Below, piece after piece: positions 23,238 to 34,290 of a DNA stretch of 64,000 nt. Position numbers and translations under genes: made by a program. Within the stretch, counting starts at the first letter, position 1, and each line of letters begins with the position of its first letter. The notes under the pieces were generated by a model. The model was not told the DNA's origin. It saw only the letters and a list, made by a program, of their open reading frames with translations, and did no database searches. Source of the DNA: Marsupella aquatica (taxonomy: Eukaryota > Marchantiophyta); the NCBI GenBank assembly GCA_973895155.1, contig OZ316894.1:8990001-9054000 (forward strand). Direction: 5' to 3'.

Positions 23238-24944
23238 ATGGCTTGGAATGTGAATAGGTTGTTGGCAAGCTCATTTGAAGGTGAAAGCTTGTATTGTCGA
23301 ATTTCTTATGTAAAAGTGTGTGAAACTACTAGAAAATTCAAAAAGAAAATTGCGAGGATTGAAGATACTATGCAAATACATGGATTGCTAGAGGAATGTG
23401 AGGAGATTGAAGGCCTTCTAGATGAAGAAGGAATGGTAGTCTCTTTGGAAGAAGTAATTGAAGGTCTTTCAGAGGGGAGAACTTTTATGGAAATCAGTCA
23501 TGAGTTGTATGGTGAGTTATCTCAATTTGTTGAGGTCAACACCAAGTACAAAACGGTGGACAAGAAAGTGAGACCAGCGGCACTTCCTTTGCCTTTGGAT
23601 GCTAAGGAGGTTCTAGAGAAGGCAAGGAAGGAGACCAGTCTTAGAGATCGGACTAAGATTGGCCATAAATTCACAGAGGAGACCCTTAATCAACTAAGTA
23701 TTGGCGATGATGGGCTGTTGACAAGGAGAGAAAGAAAGAAGTTTCGACAAATGATTGGTGAACATGGTAAGGCTTTTGCATTTTATCCTGAAGAGATGGG
23801 ATGTGTGGATCCTAGTGTTGTTACTCCTATGGTGATTTTCACTGTCCCTCATATTCCTTGGGACTTGAAACCTATTCCGGTGCCAAAGGCTTTGTTGCCT
23901 AAACTTATTGATCTATTGAAGGAGAAACTTTCTACTAGGATCTTGGAAAGAGCAGATGCACCTTATTCTAATCATTGGTTTACCATTCGCAAGAAAAATG
24001 GTAAACTTAGATTTATTCAGGATATGCAACCCCCCAACAAGGTTACTATTTGCAACACTAGAATAGGACCTATAGTTGATGAGTTTGCAGAAGAGTTTGC
24101 CGGTAGAGCCATCTATTCATGTGGTGACCTCTATTCAGGCTATGATCAGTTTCAGTTGGCTCAAAGTAGCAGGGATATCACTACAATGAGGATACCTTTG
24201 GGGCTACTTCGCATGTGTACTTTGCCTCAAGGAGCAACCAATTCAGTGGCACACATGCAGAATGCCATGAATAAGGTACTACATCGTTTTATTCCAGAGA
24301 AGACTCAACCATTCCTTGATGATATGCCAATCAAGGGGTGCTTGGAGACAAAGAAGGATGAGAATGTACGAGAAGATGGGTTGCGACAGTTTGTATGGGA
24401 GCACATTCAGGATGTAAAGGCCATCTTGAAGAGACTGATTGAGGTTGGGCTCACTCTTTTTGGAGAAAAATCTTCATTTGGACTCCGTGAAGTCCTGATT
24501 GTGGGACAGATTTGTGGAGTTGAAGGGAGGAGGCCAAATGAAGGAAAAGAGGATGCAATCAATCAGATGAAAGATTGCAGAACATCTTCAGAGGTGCGAA
24601 GATTTCTTGGTGCTTGCTTGTTTTACAGGGTTTGGATTCCACACTTTGCACATATTGCTGATCCTTTGTATGGATTACTAAGGAAAAATGTGCAATTTGT
24701 TTGGACTGAGGCACACAAAGAGGCTATGCAAAGATTAAAGGAGGCATTACTTAGCCCCCTTGTTCTACGTCCCTTATGCTATGATGGGAGACCAATCATT
24801 GTTACTGTCGATTCAAGCCCTGATGCTGCTGGATGGGCAGTAGGGCAAGATGATGAAGAGGGAAGGAGATTTGCATCAAGGTTTGGGGCTAAGGTCTTCT
24901 CAGCAAGACAAAGACATTATCCTCAAATCAAACGAGAATTATGA
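23238..24944 (+). pseudogene. Gypsy reverse transcriptase and RNase H
   Basis: A 568-residue frame. The reverse-transcriptase landmarks are present: SNHWFTIRKKNGKLRFIQDM, CGDLYSGYDQFQL, LPQGATNS and the catalytic box FLDDM, where the usual Y/F-x-D-D has both aspartates. RNase H begins with VTVDSSPDAAGWAVGQ and reaches FSARQRHYPQIKREL, where TGA stands for the expected TGG (L-W-G-A). The rest of RNase H continues in frame at 24945-25223 (LRHIAGKDNPVADMLSR). A single G-to-A change explains the break. Confidence 0.92.
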
Positions 24945-25223
24945 GGTGCAAGAACAGCTTTGTGTCAAGAAAAGGTCTACTTGATTGGAGCACAAGTAAT
25001 TCTTGAGACAAATTATTTACCACTTTTAGGGATGATTGCTAATTGTGATACTCCAGATATTGCTATGCTATGTTGGATAGCTTTTATCAGAATGATCAAT
25101 CCTGAGCTTCGGCACATTGCTGGAAAAGATAACCCTGTAGCTGATATGCTGTCAAGAGCTCGATATGATCATACTGAGATAGAAGCAGTTCAAGTTATGA
25201 GTGGAGAATTTGAGGTTTTATAG

Positions 25224-25955
25224 TTGCAGGAGGAGCTATATTCTGGACAGTTGCTTTTGATTGGAAGGTACCTTAGTACTCTTCAAAGGTCTTTTGAATT
25301 GACAGATGATGAGTTTCAGCGATTACGGAAGAAGGCTTACAAGTTCATGCTGAAAGATGGTGTCTTATGGAGAAGATCTTTGAAGAAAGGACATGTTCCA
25401 TGTAGAGTCCTTGACACTGAAGAGGAGAAGAAAAAGGTCTTGTGGGACTCTCATGATGCAGTTGAAGCAGGACATCGAGGAGTAAGAGCTACTTATGAGC
25501 GGATTCAGAGATGGTATTGGTGGTCAGGCATGTATGTGGATGTGAAATCATATGATGGGTCTTGTAAGACTTGCCAATACTACTCTAAAGTTCGATTTAG
25601 AGATGGGCTTAATCCTACTAGTCCTTTATCATTACATTTCAATGGGCAATAGATGTGGTGCACATGCCATTGGGAGTTAGAGGAGCAAAGTACCTTGTCC
25701 TTGCAAGAGAAGATTTATCTTCTTATGTGGAAGGAAGGGCTTTGACCTCTAATACTACTGAAGCAGTATGCAGGTTTGTACTTGAAGATATCATTGCACG
25801 TCATGGTTATTTTGTGCAAATGAGAGCAGATAGAGGAGAACTCAATTCGGATGAGGCTGCAGATTTTTTTGATCGATTCAACATCAAGCTCAAACTTACT
25901 ACTGCCTACAACCCGGAAGGCAATGGGAAGATTGAGCGAGGACACCCATCAATTG
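25224..25955 (+). pseudogene. Gypsy integrase, N-terminal and core part
   Basis: Zinc-binding domain with AGHRGVRATY and C-KTC (H-H-C-C). The core starts WAIDVVHMPLG after a frame slip near 25645. Catalytic residues are visible as D in LAREDLS, D in MRADRGEL and E in GNGKIERGH, the D,D-35-E pattern. The frame is cut at 25955 by the nested insertion, right after GHPSI. Confidence 0.9.
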
Positions 25956-28900
25956 TGTGACACGGGTAACATGTCACTTGACCGAACCCAGGTCGTAGAT
26001 TAGGACTTATACGGTCATTAGGACCGTAGCCATAGTGTAGAATAGCACGTATAGCCGTCTGTTGCCATAATGATTAGATTAGGAGTAGGTTAAGATGATC
26101 GAATCATTACGAGTTAAGGAAGGGGATTATTACGCGCGACCGAGGTATGGTGGCGGCAGCGGAGTAAAAATCAGTTAGAAGAATCACGCTTGGACCGAGG
26201 CGCCGACTTCAGCTCGCTATCAATGACCAAAACGGCCTGGCCTTCTCATGCTCGGGCTCATCCTGGCACCTCCATAAGAGAGGAGCCGATGGTGCTGCGG
26301 GCCATTTGCTCATGTCTACCTTTCTTTGAATTCGCGGACGTTGCCACCCACTCGCCCTGCTGATCGAATCGAGTCGACCTTTACAAGGAGATTATTGAGG
26401 GAGAAGAGCGGAATGTGGCGAGATTTAGTCAGGACGAGCGAGGCCTCCACGAGACAGAGGACCAGCCGGGTGGGAACGCGGACTCAACAAACTGGACTAT
26501 GAGGTTAGTATGACCCTCACAGCCTTGGGATTTTGGACCTTGTTTGGCGAGGTAGGTGCTAAGTTCTCCGAGACTTACTGGTACTCTTGCCCCGAGAAAG
26601 CCGCTTACGAACGAAGATACGCGAGGCTGGTGACCAAGGTAGCACTGGTTAATTGCGAAAGGACAGCCACCACCAGGGATTCCAGCTACAACGAGCTACG
26701 AGACTACATCACCGAACTATATCTCAGCGAGGAAGGGCTTAGATCGGTAGCTGAGGCGATTCTTGAGGTTCCAGCAAAGTTCTTTAAGCTGAAGGGCAAC
26801 CAGCGGCTTACTCAAGCGAAGTTCAACAAGATTCTGGGGTACCTAGACCAGCAGATCGCAGCCGAAAAGCGCCAGGAAGACATCAGCAGACAACGGGAAG
26901 CGGCGCGTAATCTTACGTTCCTCGGGGAAAGCTCCAACGCCTTCAACTGGGATATGGCTACCCCGGTACCACCAGTGCCTCAACCGATGACCACCGGAGT
27001 ACCGCCGAACCAGTCCCAAGTCCGTCCAGTAATCAACACGGACCGACGCCGCGCCTGCACCTGCCCCGGCAAACCCCCCGACCAACCAGACCCGACGGCC
27101 CCCGGATAACCCGAAGTCCAACTTATTACAGATAATCCGCGTCCCCGAAGTAGTCTGGATCGCGATCAAGAAACTCGAACATGCGGACTATCTCAAGGAG
27201 CATCAGTTGGAGCGGTTCACCCACTTGCTATGGAGGCCGTGCACCGCCGGGCCGAAGGAGATTTGTGAGTTCATCTCCAATTTCGACACTGACGCGTCGA
27301 CCACCAAGGTTTCGGGGCAGGCCTTATCACTCACGGAGCATCGGTTAACGCAAATCTTCTGCCTACCAGCCGGGCCGGTGCCGGTGGAAATCCGAATTCG
27401 GGATAAGGAGTATACGCTGCGGCACTTCAAACCCGAGGGTAAGACGGACAACGGATACAAGCAGGGGGCGTGCACCAACTTAACCTGTATGGAGCGGCTT
27501 AACTTCATACGGACTATCCTACACATGATTGAGCCACGATCTGAGATTTCCCTCTGCACGATCGTGCAGGTGGAACAGTACAAACGACGAAACTGGGCCC
27601 AATTCTTCTACCGAAGATTCTCGGGGGAGCTGAAGCGGGCTCAGGGTGGTATGGCTATTGGGGGGAAGACTTACTTGGGAAGTCATATCGCCATTATCCT
27701 CGCCTGGTACAAGGCACGGCGGGAGGCCAGAGGAAAGAATATGGCCACCTCAGCCCCGGGTAATGTCACCCCCGCCCCAGAGGAGGCAACCCCGACTACG
27801 CGGACTATCGTCCCTCGGGCAAACCCCGAGCCGGAAGCCCCGACTAATACTCGGCCACCGCCCACTATGGAAATTCCGCCACCCCCTTCCGTCGAGCCTC
27901 CGCTACCCGCAGTACAACCACCCCCAATCCCTCCACCACCTGAAGAGACCTTCCCCTCCCCAGCGCTGACTACGGAGGAGCTCATTGCCCCTGCCGAGGA
28001 ACCACCGGTACCCGAGAGGATGGAGGACTACCAAGTAGCCCCGGGGACCATGGCCTACGACCTGGTCCAGAAGTTTAGCCAGACTATGTCTAGAGAGCTG
28101 GCGACGTACATCGGACAACAAGTCTCGGCGTACTTTCAACCAGCCTTCTTCATGTTAGAGCACCAACCACAGATCGTAAGCCGCCTGGAAGAAGAACTCA
28201 TGGCGAAGGGGAATGAGATCGGGCGCCTCCAGATGTTGGTAGAGCACCTCGAGGAGGAGGCAACAACCCGACGCGAGGAGTTAGTCCGCACCGTCGAACA
28301 GAGGGACGGACTAAACCAGGAGTTAAGCGGAGCGCAGGTCAAACTCAAGAAGCTGGATGACACCGTGCTTCAATTACGCTCAGAATCTTCGGCTCGGGTT
28401 ACCAGCCTGACCGACCTCAACAAACAATTCCTGCAGGCAGCACAACAGGTGGCTAGTCTCTCCGCCGAACGAGATAAATTGCTAGCACAGGACCAGATCC
28501 ATCGCAACTCCATCGACCAGCTCAATCTGGAGGTAGCGCGGCTCCGGACCGAGGTCGATGAAGCTGCAAATGAGGCGGAGGAGGCGGTACGGGACAACAA
28601 GGCCTTGCAGGACCGCATTACCCTGCTCATCCTCCAGCGGGGAAAACCTGGGCCCACCTCTGATCAAGGCGGCTCGAGGTCTCGTCCCGACAAGGGGACC
28701 AGCCTTGGTCCAACCACTGCACACACGTAAGGGGTGGTTAGCGAAGGGTGGAAGCAGGCGCCGTGCGAGGCAGTTAAGTCAGCGGCATCTTTTGGTTAGG
28801 CGTAACGACAGAATGACTGTCATTAGGCGCCGATTAGCGGCAATAAGAAGAATTAGGGCCGGATCAGTTAGGATCAGCCAACGTAGGATGGAGTCCATCA

Positions 28901-29696
28901 ACGGACTAGAATTAGTCAGTAGGCTTGGCCGTTGCCATTCCGGTCGGCACCTTGTCGTCGACGGTCAACCAGTTAGTGCGGCGCGGCCAGTAGTCAGTAG
29001 GTAGTATCCCGGAAGGCAGTATCCTCCGGCTCTCCTCCGCGATTGTAGTATTTAGGCTTCCCCTTCCGCTAAAGATGGGGAGAAGGCTTAGTTATCTCAG
29101 CAGAGGGAAGGTGAGGCACGGGGAGTCCCGGCCTGAGCAGGGTCAGAGTGCACCAAGGAGTGAGAGCCAGAGTCGAGCTTGCTGGGCAAGTGCGAGGCAG
29201 GGCCTCGTAGAGACTGGGCATCGACTGCCGTTGGGCCTGTTGACCCCCTTTGAAGTCGAGTCAACCATGTAAACTGATGCTTCGCTGAGTAAATGTAGTC
29301 TTTTCCCCCTAATGTTTCTGCAAGTAACTGGTGTTGTGTGTATGCTTTGTCTGGGTAAAGGCGCCATTTTAAGGGACGTACCGGGTGCGGACTAATGGTA
29401 GGGATTGCCACTCATTATATGTCACAAGGTCCTGTCGTGTCGATGGCTTGAAAGGCCCCAAGCCGGGAGTTAGTCCGAGTCACTAACTGAGGGAATATTC
29501 CAGCGGTGGAAAACAAATATACCTATGACTAGTACAAATTATTCAGGTGTTATACTGGTAAGTATATCGACTTAGCCCGACTTAGGGCTAATTGAGGTCA
29601 CTACACACCTCCTTGCCCGAACCCTCACCCTTATTGGTGGTCGAGGTCGCACCATGGCACTAAACTGGATTTAAGGCCCAGGTTAGCGGCGCGACA
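25956..29696 (+). mobile_element. Gag-only insertion of unknown class inside the gypsy integrase
   Basis: Left junction AATTG then TGTGACACGG; right junction GCGCGACA then AATTA. AATTG/AATTA fits a 5-bp target duplication with one G-to-A change, and TG...CA ends fit integrase-mediated insertion. Yet I find no long direct repeats at the two ends (25956-26509 against 28731-29696). The ends do show a weak inverted match (TGTGACACGGGTAAC / TGTCGCGCCGCTAAC). The DNA is clearly more GC-rich than its host. It encodes one gag-like protein, broken by one frame slip, and no protease, reverse transcriptase, integrase or transposase. Confidence 0.75.
26510..28730 (+). pseudogene. Large gag-like protein with coiled coil, one frameshift
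   Basis: Frame 26510-27109 (199 residues) and frame 27207-28730 (507 residues) join into a ~740-residue protein if one base slip near 27045 is allowed: the second frame is open upstream through a Pro/Ala stretch and NLLQIIRVPEVVWIAIKKLE. Parts in order: an alpha-helical N-terminal region, a Pro-rich linker, a globular region (RFTHLLWRPC, FISNFDTD, LTQIFCLPAGP, RRFSGELKRAQ) of the kind seen in plant gypsy-type gag and mobile-domain proteins, a long Pro-rich linker (about 27760-28020), and a ~200-residue coiled coil (28150-28650). No zinc knuckle is seen. Role as a capsid-like protein is inferred. Confidence 0.65.
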
Positions 29697-29701
29697 AATT
29701 A

Positions 29702-30333
29702 TAAATGCCTTGGTAAAGTCTTGCCAAGGAAAAGCATCAATGTGGCCAAACCTTCTACCGTTTGCTCTTTTAGTAGATCGGATGACATGCACTTCAACAA
29801 CAGGATTTGCACCTGCCGAATTGGTCTGTGGACATTTATCTTTGATGCAGATTGAAGAGAATGTTCAAAGCTGGAGAACAATTGATTGGGAAGATGACAT
29901 CACTCGAGAGAAATTATTGGAACGAAGGATTGAGCACTTTAGCCAGACCAAGGAGAAAATTGAGGAGGCTTTACTAAGGCTAAAAAAGGCTCGTGAGAAG
30001 AATAAGGAGCGATTTGATAAGACTCATCGTTTGAGGCCAATTCCAATCCAGAGTGGAGATTGGGTGTTGATCTATGAAGGAGGCCTTGAGCAACAATATT
30101 CTACCTTAAATAAGTTTGCACGTCATTGGAGAGGACCGTTTGTTGTTGAAAAAGTCAATCCTAATGCAACCTACTTGGTTAGAGAACTGGATGGAGCAAT
30201 TCATCGCACTCCATATGCAGGAAAGCGAGTGAAATTGTTCAAGCGGCAAACTCACTTTATGACAGAAGAGGAAGAGTTTGAACCAGATGACTTTAAAGCT
30301 TTGGATGAGAATGAAGATTATCGCGATCTATAG
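29702..30333 (+). pseudogene. Gypsy integrase, C-terminal part after the insertion
   Basis: NALVKSCQGKASMWPNLLPF directly continues the core (ERGHPSIV before the insertion). The GPFVVEKVNPNATYLVREL module and the ending AGKRVKLFKR are the C-terminal domain. The frame ends at TAG 30331-30333, 43 bp before the right LTR. No chromodomain or envelope-like frame follows. Confidence 0.9.
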
Positions 30334-30376
30334 GTGTGGTGCATCCGGAGGTTGCACAGGTTTGGTAGGGGTGATA

Positions 30377-31747
30377 TGTCGTGATAATTCAATTATTCAT
30401 GATGAAATCATTACCACTAAATATATTAGTAAGTATATAGGTTAGATTTATATTTTGTTACGGAGTAACTAAATAATTTGACTATTATGTATGTGCATGC
30501 AAGGTAAGCAACTATGCAAACCACAAGTTGCATGCACAAATTGTTTGGATGCATGTACAAATTGTTTTATTTGCATGCAATAATCGCTTTATGTGCATGC
30601 AAGGTGAGCAAATGTGCAAGCCACAAGGTGCATGCACAAATTGTTTTATTTGCATGCAAATTGTTTTATTTGCATGCATTAGTTGTTTTATGTGCATGCA
30701 AGGTGAGCAAATGTGCAAGCCACAAGGTGTATGCACAAATTGTTTTAGATGCATGCAAATTGTTTTATTTGCATGCATTAGTTGTTTTATGCGCATGCAA
30801 GGTGAGCAAATGTGCAAGTCACAAGGTGCATGCATGCACAAATTATTTTAGGTGCATGCATTAGTTGTTTTACTTGCATGCATTATTTGTTTTGATTGCA
30901 ATAGTACTAGCACACATTCCTATGTTGGATGTGTGCCACTTGGCTTTCATCCAAGCGTTTGGGCGTAATCCATGCCCTCTTGGATTCAATATAAATAAAG
31001 TGGTGAGGGGCACTCTCTCTTCATTCCCATATTTTGATAATTTCCGCGTCGAAGCGATCCTCTTTTCTTTTCTCATCTTTTTCTTCTATTCTTTGCCTTA
31101 TGTACATAGTAGTGGGGCATCCTTTGGCCCGGATAGCAAAGGAATGAGTGGTAGACTTATAGATGGGACCTTAGGAAACAAGGTCTCTTCGAGAACTTAG
31201 GGGTGGGGCATCCTTTGGCCCAGATAGCAAAGGAACAAGAGAGTCATTATGAATCCAGAAGGGAGAGATATCCCTAATCTTCCCCTTCGTAATCCATTTT
31301 TGGTTAGAGTCCATCTTTTAGACAAGCCATCCATGAGGCAACATTTAACTTATCACTTTGGAGCTCAATTTGCAGCTGCTGTTATGAGTTCTAATGAGCC
31401 AATAGTATACCCAGTAGTGTCTTATCGAGAGGAGTGGGAGTGCATTATCTTTGTCCTTTATTGAAGTCATGGATCTAAATAGGAGTCCAGATGACATTCC
31501 TATCTCATTTTCTCTTGGAGATATTAGGATTGTATGTCGTAGAAAAATTAGTTTTCGAGATGTGTTGATCCGCAAGTATGGTGAAGTAGGATTTAATAGT
31601 ATATTAGTTTCACCTGAACCTTTCTTAATACCCACCACCCTTCTTACAAGAGTTATCATTTTGGTTTTAGTGTAGAACTTATGGGCATGCAAGGTTGACT
31701 TCATAAGAGCCAACATGCTCTTACCAAAAAACACGGTCACCCGGACA
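30377..31747 (+). repeat. Gypsy right LTR
   Basis: Matches the left LTR along its whole length with scattered transitions, and has the same GCATGC block (30492-30890) and TATAAATA (30990-30997). It is preceded by a purine-rich tract GGTAGGGGTGATA that would serve as polypurine tract. Confidence 0.93.
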
Positions 31748-32440
31748 CCGCCATGTCTTTCTGAGCCTGTGCTGACATTTTCAGGGCATCTTCATGCATC
31801 CTCAATCTCTTCAACTCATCTTTGGCTGCTCGATTTCCAGTGGGCCTCTTCCTGGTTGAACATTGATTGGATCAGTGTCTTCATTGAAAGCTGTAGGCGC
31901 ACTATCATCATCCAGTTCCACGACCTCTGGAGTGGGGCTATCCTTATCTGCAACACTTCTTGCTTGTTTCTTGCTCTTCCCTCTCTGCATCTCGTTGTCT
32001 GGATTCATGAACCTGGGACAATCTTTCAAAATATAGTAGCAACAATCAAAAGAGAAACTCCTGTTTTTGGGATGATTTTCTCTATACAACTCCTTTGCCA
32101 ATTTGAATGTGTCTTCTGTGTTCGTCCCAGAAATCTGTCTACCATCTACTTGTTGATACGTGCCTATGAATTTTTGGACGTCATGCTTGATATCCGCCCA
32201 CTTCCCTTCCAACGATTTCTTCCCCCGGGTCTCAAATTTGCGCCCCTTGTTTTTATGATAATGTTCAACGACTCTATCCCAGAATTGTTCGGCCCTCTGC
32301 CCAGTTCCAATCAATGGATCCTGTGAAACATGAAGCACGCTATAGCAAAGCTGCTTCAACTCGCTTTCAGAATACTTTTTCCCTTGACTGCTTGCCATGC
32401 TGGATGATTTTCTCAATCGCAAGGTACTTGGTTCACTCAA
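31748..32440 (-). pseudogene. Harbinger accessory Myb/SANT-like protein, N-terminal piece
   Basis: DNA-binding partner that PIF/Harbinger transposases need for transposition. The minus frame from 32440 has a SANT-like trihelix: Y-S-E-S-E-L near the start, FWDRVVEHYHKNKG, then a K-S-L-E-G-K-W-A-D-I helix and CCYYILKDCPRFM. The first frame stops at 31811. A shifted frame starting about 31862 carries the expected KRPTGNRAAKDELKRL motif up to the gypsy edge at 31748, so there is a single-frame slip near 31862. The element therefore carried a damaged accessory gene in addition to the insertion. The likely start is M-A-S-S-Q at about 32398 or the ATG at 32440. Confidence 0.85.
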
Positions 32441-32454
32441 TCAATCACGAGGTT

Positions 32455-32545
32455 TGTGCAACACAATGTCACATGACACGAGGTCTGTGCAGCACAGTGT
32501 CGCATGACACAACTTAGCTCTATGCAGCACAGTGTCGCACGACAA
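32455..32545. repeat. Subterminal 31-35-bp repeats of the Harbinger element
   Basis: Three copies built on TGTGCAGCACAGTGTCGCAT start at 32455, 32486 and 32521, between the accessory gene start and the right end. Confidence 0.85.
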
Positions 32546-32839
32546 AAAGCGCGATTCTCATCCAAAAACTTTGTCAAGTGCGGGAAACTCCAAGCGGGAA
32601 CCCAAGCCTGGGCCAGATTGTGCCATGTGTATGGATTGAAGTCCGTCGATCCTTCTAGGGGCCAAAGTACAGGCTCATTTTCTGACCGCCAATGTGAACA
32701 AATCTGGAGGTCAGTGTCTGGAATTTTTGGGGAGGCCGCCATCAGTTTACCGGTTAAAGAGTGCCGGTGGGAGGCCTTGCCTGCAAAGTTCCAATCTCTA
32801 TTTGCCTAATTGGAGGTTACGGGGTTGTTTTCTGGGTCC

Positions 32840-32852
32840 GGTGGAGATGCTC
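32840..32852 (-). repeat. Harbinger right terminal inverted repeat
   Basis: GGTGGAGATGCTC followed by TAA; exact reverse complement of the left end. Confidence 0.92.
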
Positions 32853-32855
32853 TAA

Positions 32856-33260
32856 GGCCACCACTCCCCTGACCCATCAACCACTTACGCCCATTCAAAA
32901 CTTTGATCATGATGTTGAGCTGATAGGGTTGTCCCAAACCCAAAGCCCTCTTAGTGTCGTTTGTTCAAAACTTAAGTCGGGTTTTAGTTGGGGTTGTGGA
33001 CAGATCGAGTACATTTCCCATAACGGTTGAACTAAAAATGTGAAGCAGCTAGTTTGAGATGCCATATCATCTATCAACCATCAACCATCAACCTCCACCC
33101 TCAACCTTCTTCCCATGAGTGCATACAAAAATTTGGGTCATTCAACATGATGTGGCTATTCCCCAAAGAGATTATGGGGGTGCAAGTTAGGGCCTTGACA
33201 TTGCTATGCCTTGGCCTACGAACAGGTTGGGGACTTGTGATTTTGACTGCAGACTAGCAG
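32856..33260. other. Intergenic
   Basis: No gene seen; short repeats of CATCAACC near 33078-33100. Confidence 0.35.
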
Positions 33261-33597
33261 CACAGTAAATGACCCGGGGTGCAATTAACCCTGGGGGTCT
33301 CACTACATGGAGCCCCCTCCCCCCCCCCCCCCCGCCCCCTCACACATGATGTTTTGAAGTCTCAAATACAGTACTTAAGAATATTTTTGGTTGAATTTTT
33401 TACTCTTACTATCTAAAATTTATTTTATGAGTCCCAAAATTGGATTTGAAGACCCCTAATGGGCCCCTAATGTTCTTATACAAGAACCAATGAAATGACC
33501 CTATGGGCGACCCTGTGGTTTGTCGCTTGAAGTGATTTGCCATTTTGCCCCCGAATTTGCCAAAGTGAGGGACCCCCCAAGAGTGCTACTTACTGTG
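33261..33597. mobile_element. Candidate MITE with imperfect inverted ends
   Basis: The left end CACAGTAAATGACCCGGGG and the reverse complement of the right end (CACAGTAAGTAGCACTCTTG) agree in the first eight bases, and both are followed by a G-rich block and then TCACT. A C-run (33308-33333) sits just inside the left end. No coding capacity; target duplication not identified. Confidence 0.4.
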
Positions 33598-33603
33598 TTT
33601 GGG

Positions 33604-33916
33604 GGTCAGGCCAGTGGTGCATTAGTTGATGATGTGAATACATTATTATGATATTAGCCAATCTATTAAACAATATCTAGTTTTGGGGGCAGGTTTTATT
33701 GTAATAAGCCTCTGTTTGAGGGATTTTCCTTTAGTGAAACCAGGATTTAATCCAGGGATTTAATGCATAAATTATAACACTTTTGTTTGTTAGTAACCAA
33801 GCAAGGTTAGAATTGTATGATCCAATGGCTCATGTCACACAAGATTCGTACCCTTGATGTGAATCCTCCTTTACATTAGTGATCTGTGGTCAGGCCAGTG
33901 GTGCATTAGTTGGGTT
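33604..33916. repeat. 25-bp direct repeat pair
   Basis: GGTCAGGCCAGTGGTGCATT followed by AGTTG occurs at about 33605 and again at about 33890, with unrelated sequence between. Confidence 0.8.
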
Positions 33917-33929
33917 GCCATGTTGCTTT

Positions 33930-34290
33930 TGGTGCTCGATCATAACTCTTTCAGATCAAATTGGAATCAAGTAAAAATTAGCTTGCTAGAAAGCTTATTC
34001 AAAACTCTTTCCAAAGAGTTATAATAGGTTCTAAGAGAATACTCTATGAGAAATCTTATTCACAAAATAACTGAAGAAAAATTGAATCAAAACAAATGAA
34101 ATGCAATGGCCATAGACAGTTGATTTTGGGGTTGATAACTCAGTCTCTCAAATTAATCAGAATTAGGCAAAATTTGGCTGGCGAGAAAGCTTATCCAATT
34201 CTCTTTTCAAAGAGCTATGGTGGGTTTTTAGACATGCATTTGAGTATTCTTGATGTAAGGAATTCTATTCATAAATTCAGTCAAAATCTG
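33930..34290 (+). repeat. Dispersed ~150-190-bp repeat, two tandem units
   Basis: Each unit has a GATAACTC/CATAACTC word, then GAAAGCTTATTC and TCTTTCCAAAGAGTTAT or variants. The same family occurs inverted at 53560-53885. Confidence 0.65.

Larger units (their letters stand above)
19019..31747 (+). mobile_element. Ty3/gypsy LTR retrotransposon, 12.7 kb with nested insertion
   Basis: Two LTRs of 1370 and 1371 bp (19019-20388, 30377-31747) enclose gag, protease, reverse transcriptase, RNase H and integrase in Ty3 order. Several stops and frame slips break the frames. The integrase core is split by a 3741-bp insertion (25956-29696). The host site is codon-level clean within the Harbinger accessory gene. 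The flanks GCCAC and CCGCC do not make a perfect 5-bp duplication; shifted by one base they share GCCA. Visible LTR differences are mostly C/T and A/G, as expected for methylated repeats. No chromodomain is seen after the integrase. Confidence 0.93.
16409..32852 (+). mobile_element. PIF/Harbinger DNA transposon, interrupted by a gypsy element
   Basis: Left end GAGCATCTCCACC at 16409 and its exact reverse complement ending at 32852 form 13-bp inverted repeats. They are flanked by TAA (16406-16408) and TAA (32853-32855), the 3-bp target duplication typical of PIF/Harbinger. Inside are the two expected genes, transposase (+) and a Myb/SANT-like accessory protein (-), converging on each other. 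Without the gypsy insertion (19019-31747) the element is about 3.7 kb, normal for an autonomous family member. The accessory gene is both interrupted and frameshifted, so this copy is dead. Confidence 0.93.

Noticed and set aside
28558-29004. 148-codon Arg-rich frame after the gag-like protein
   Set aside because: Overlaps the coiled-coil frame in another phase; composition reflects GC-rich DNA.
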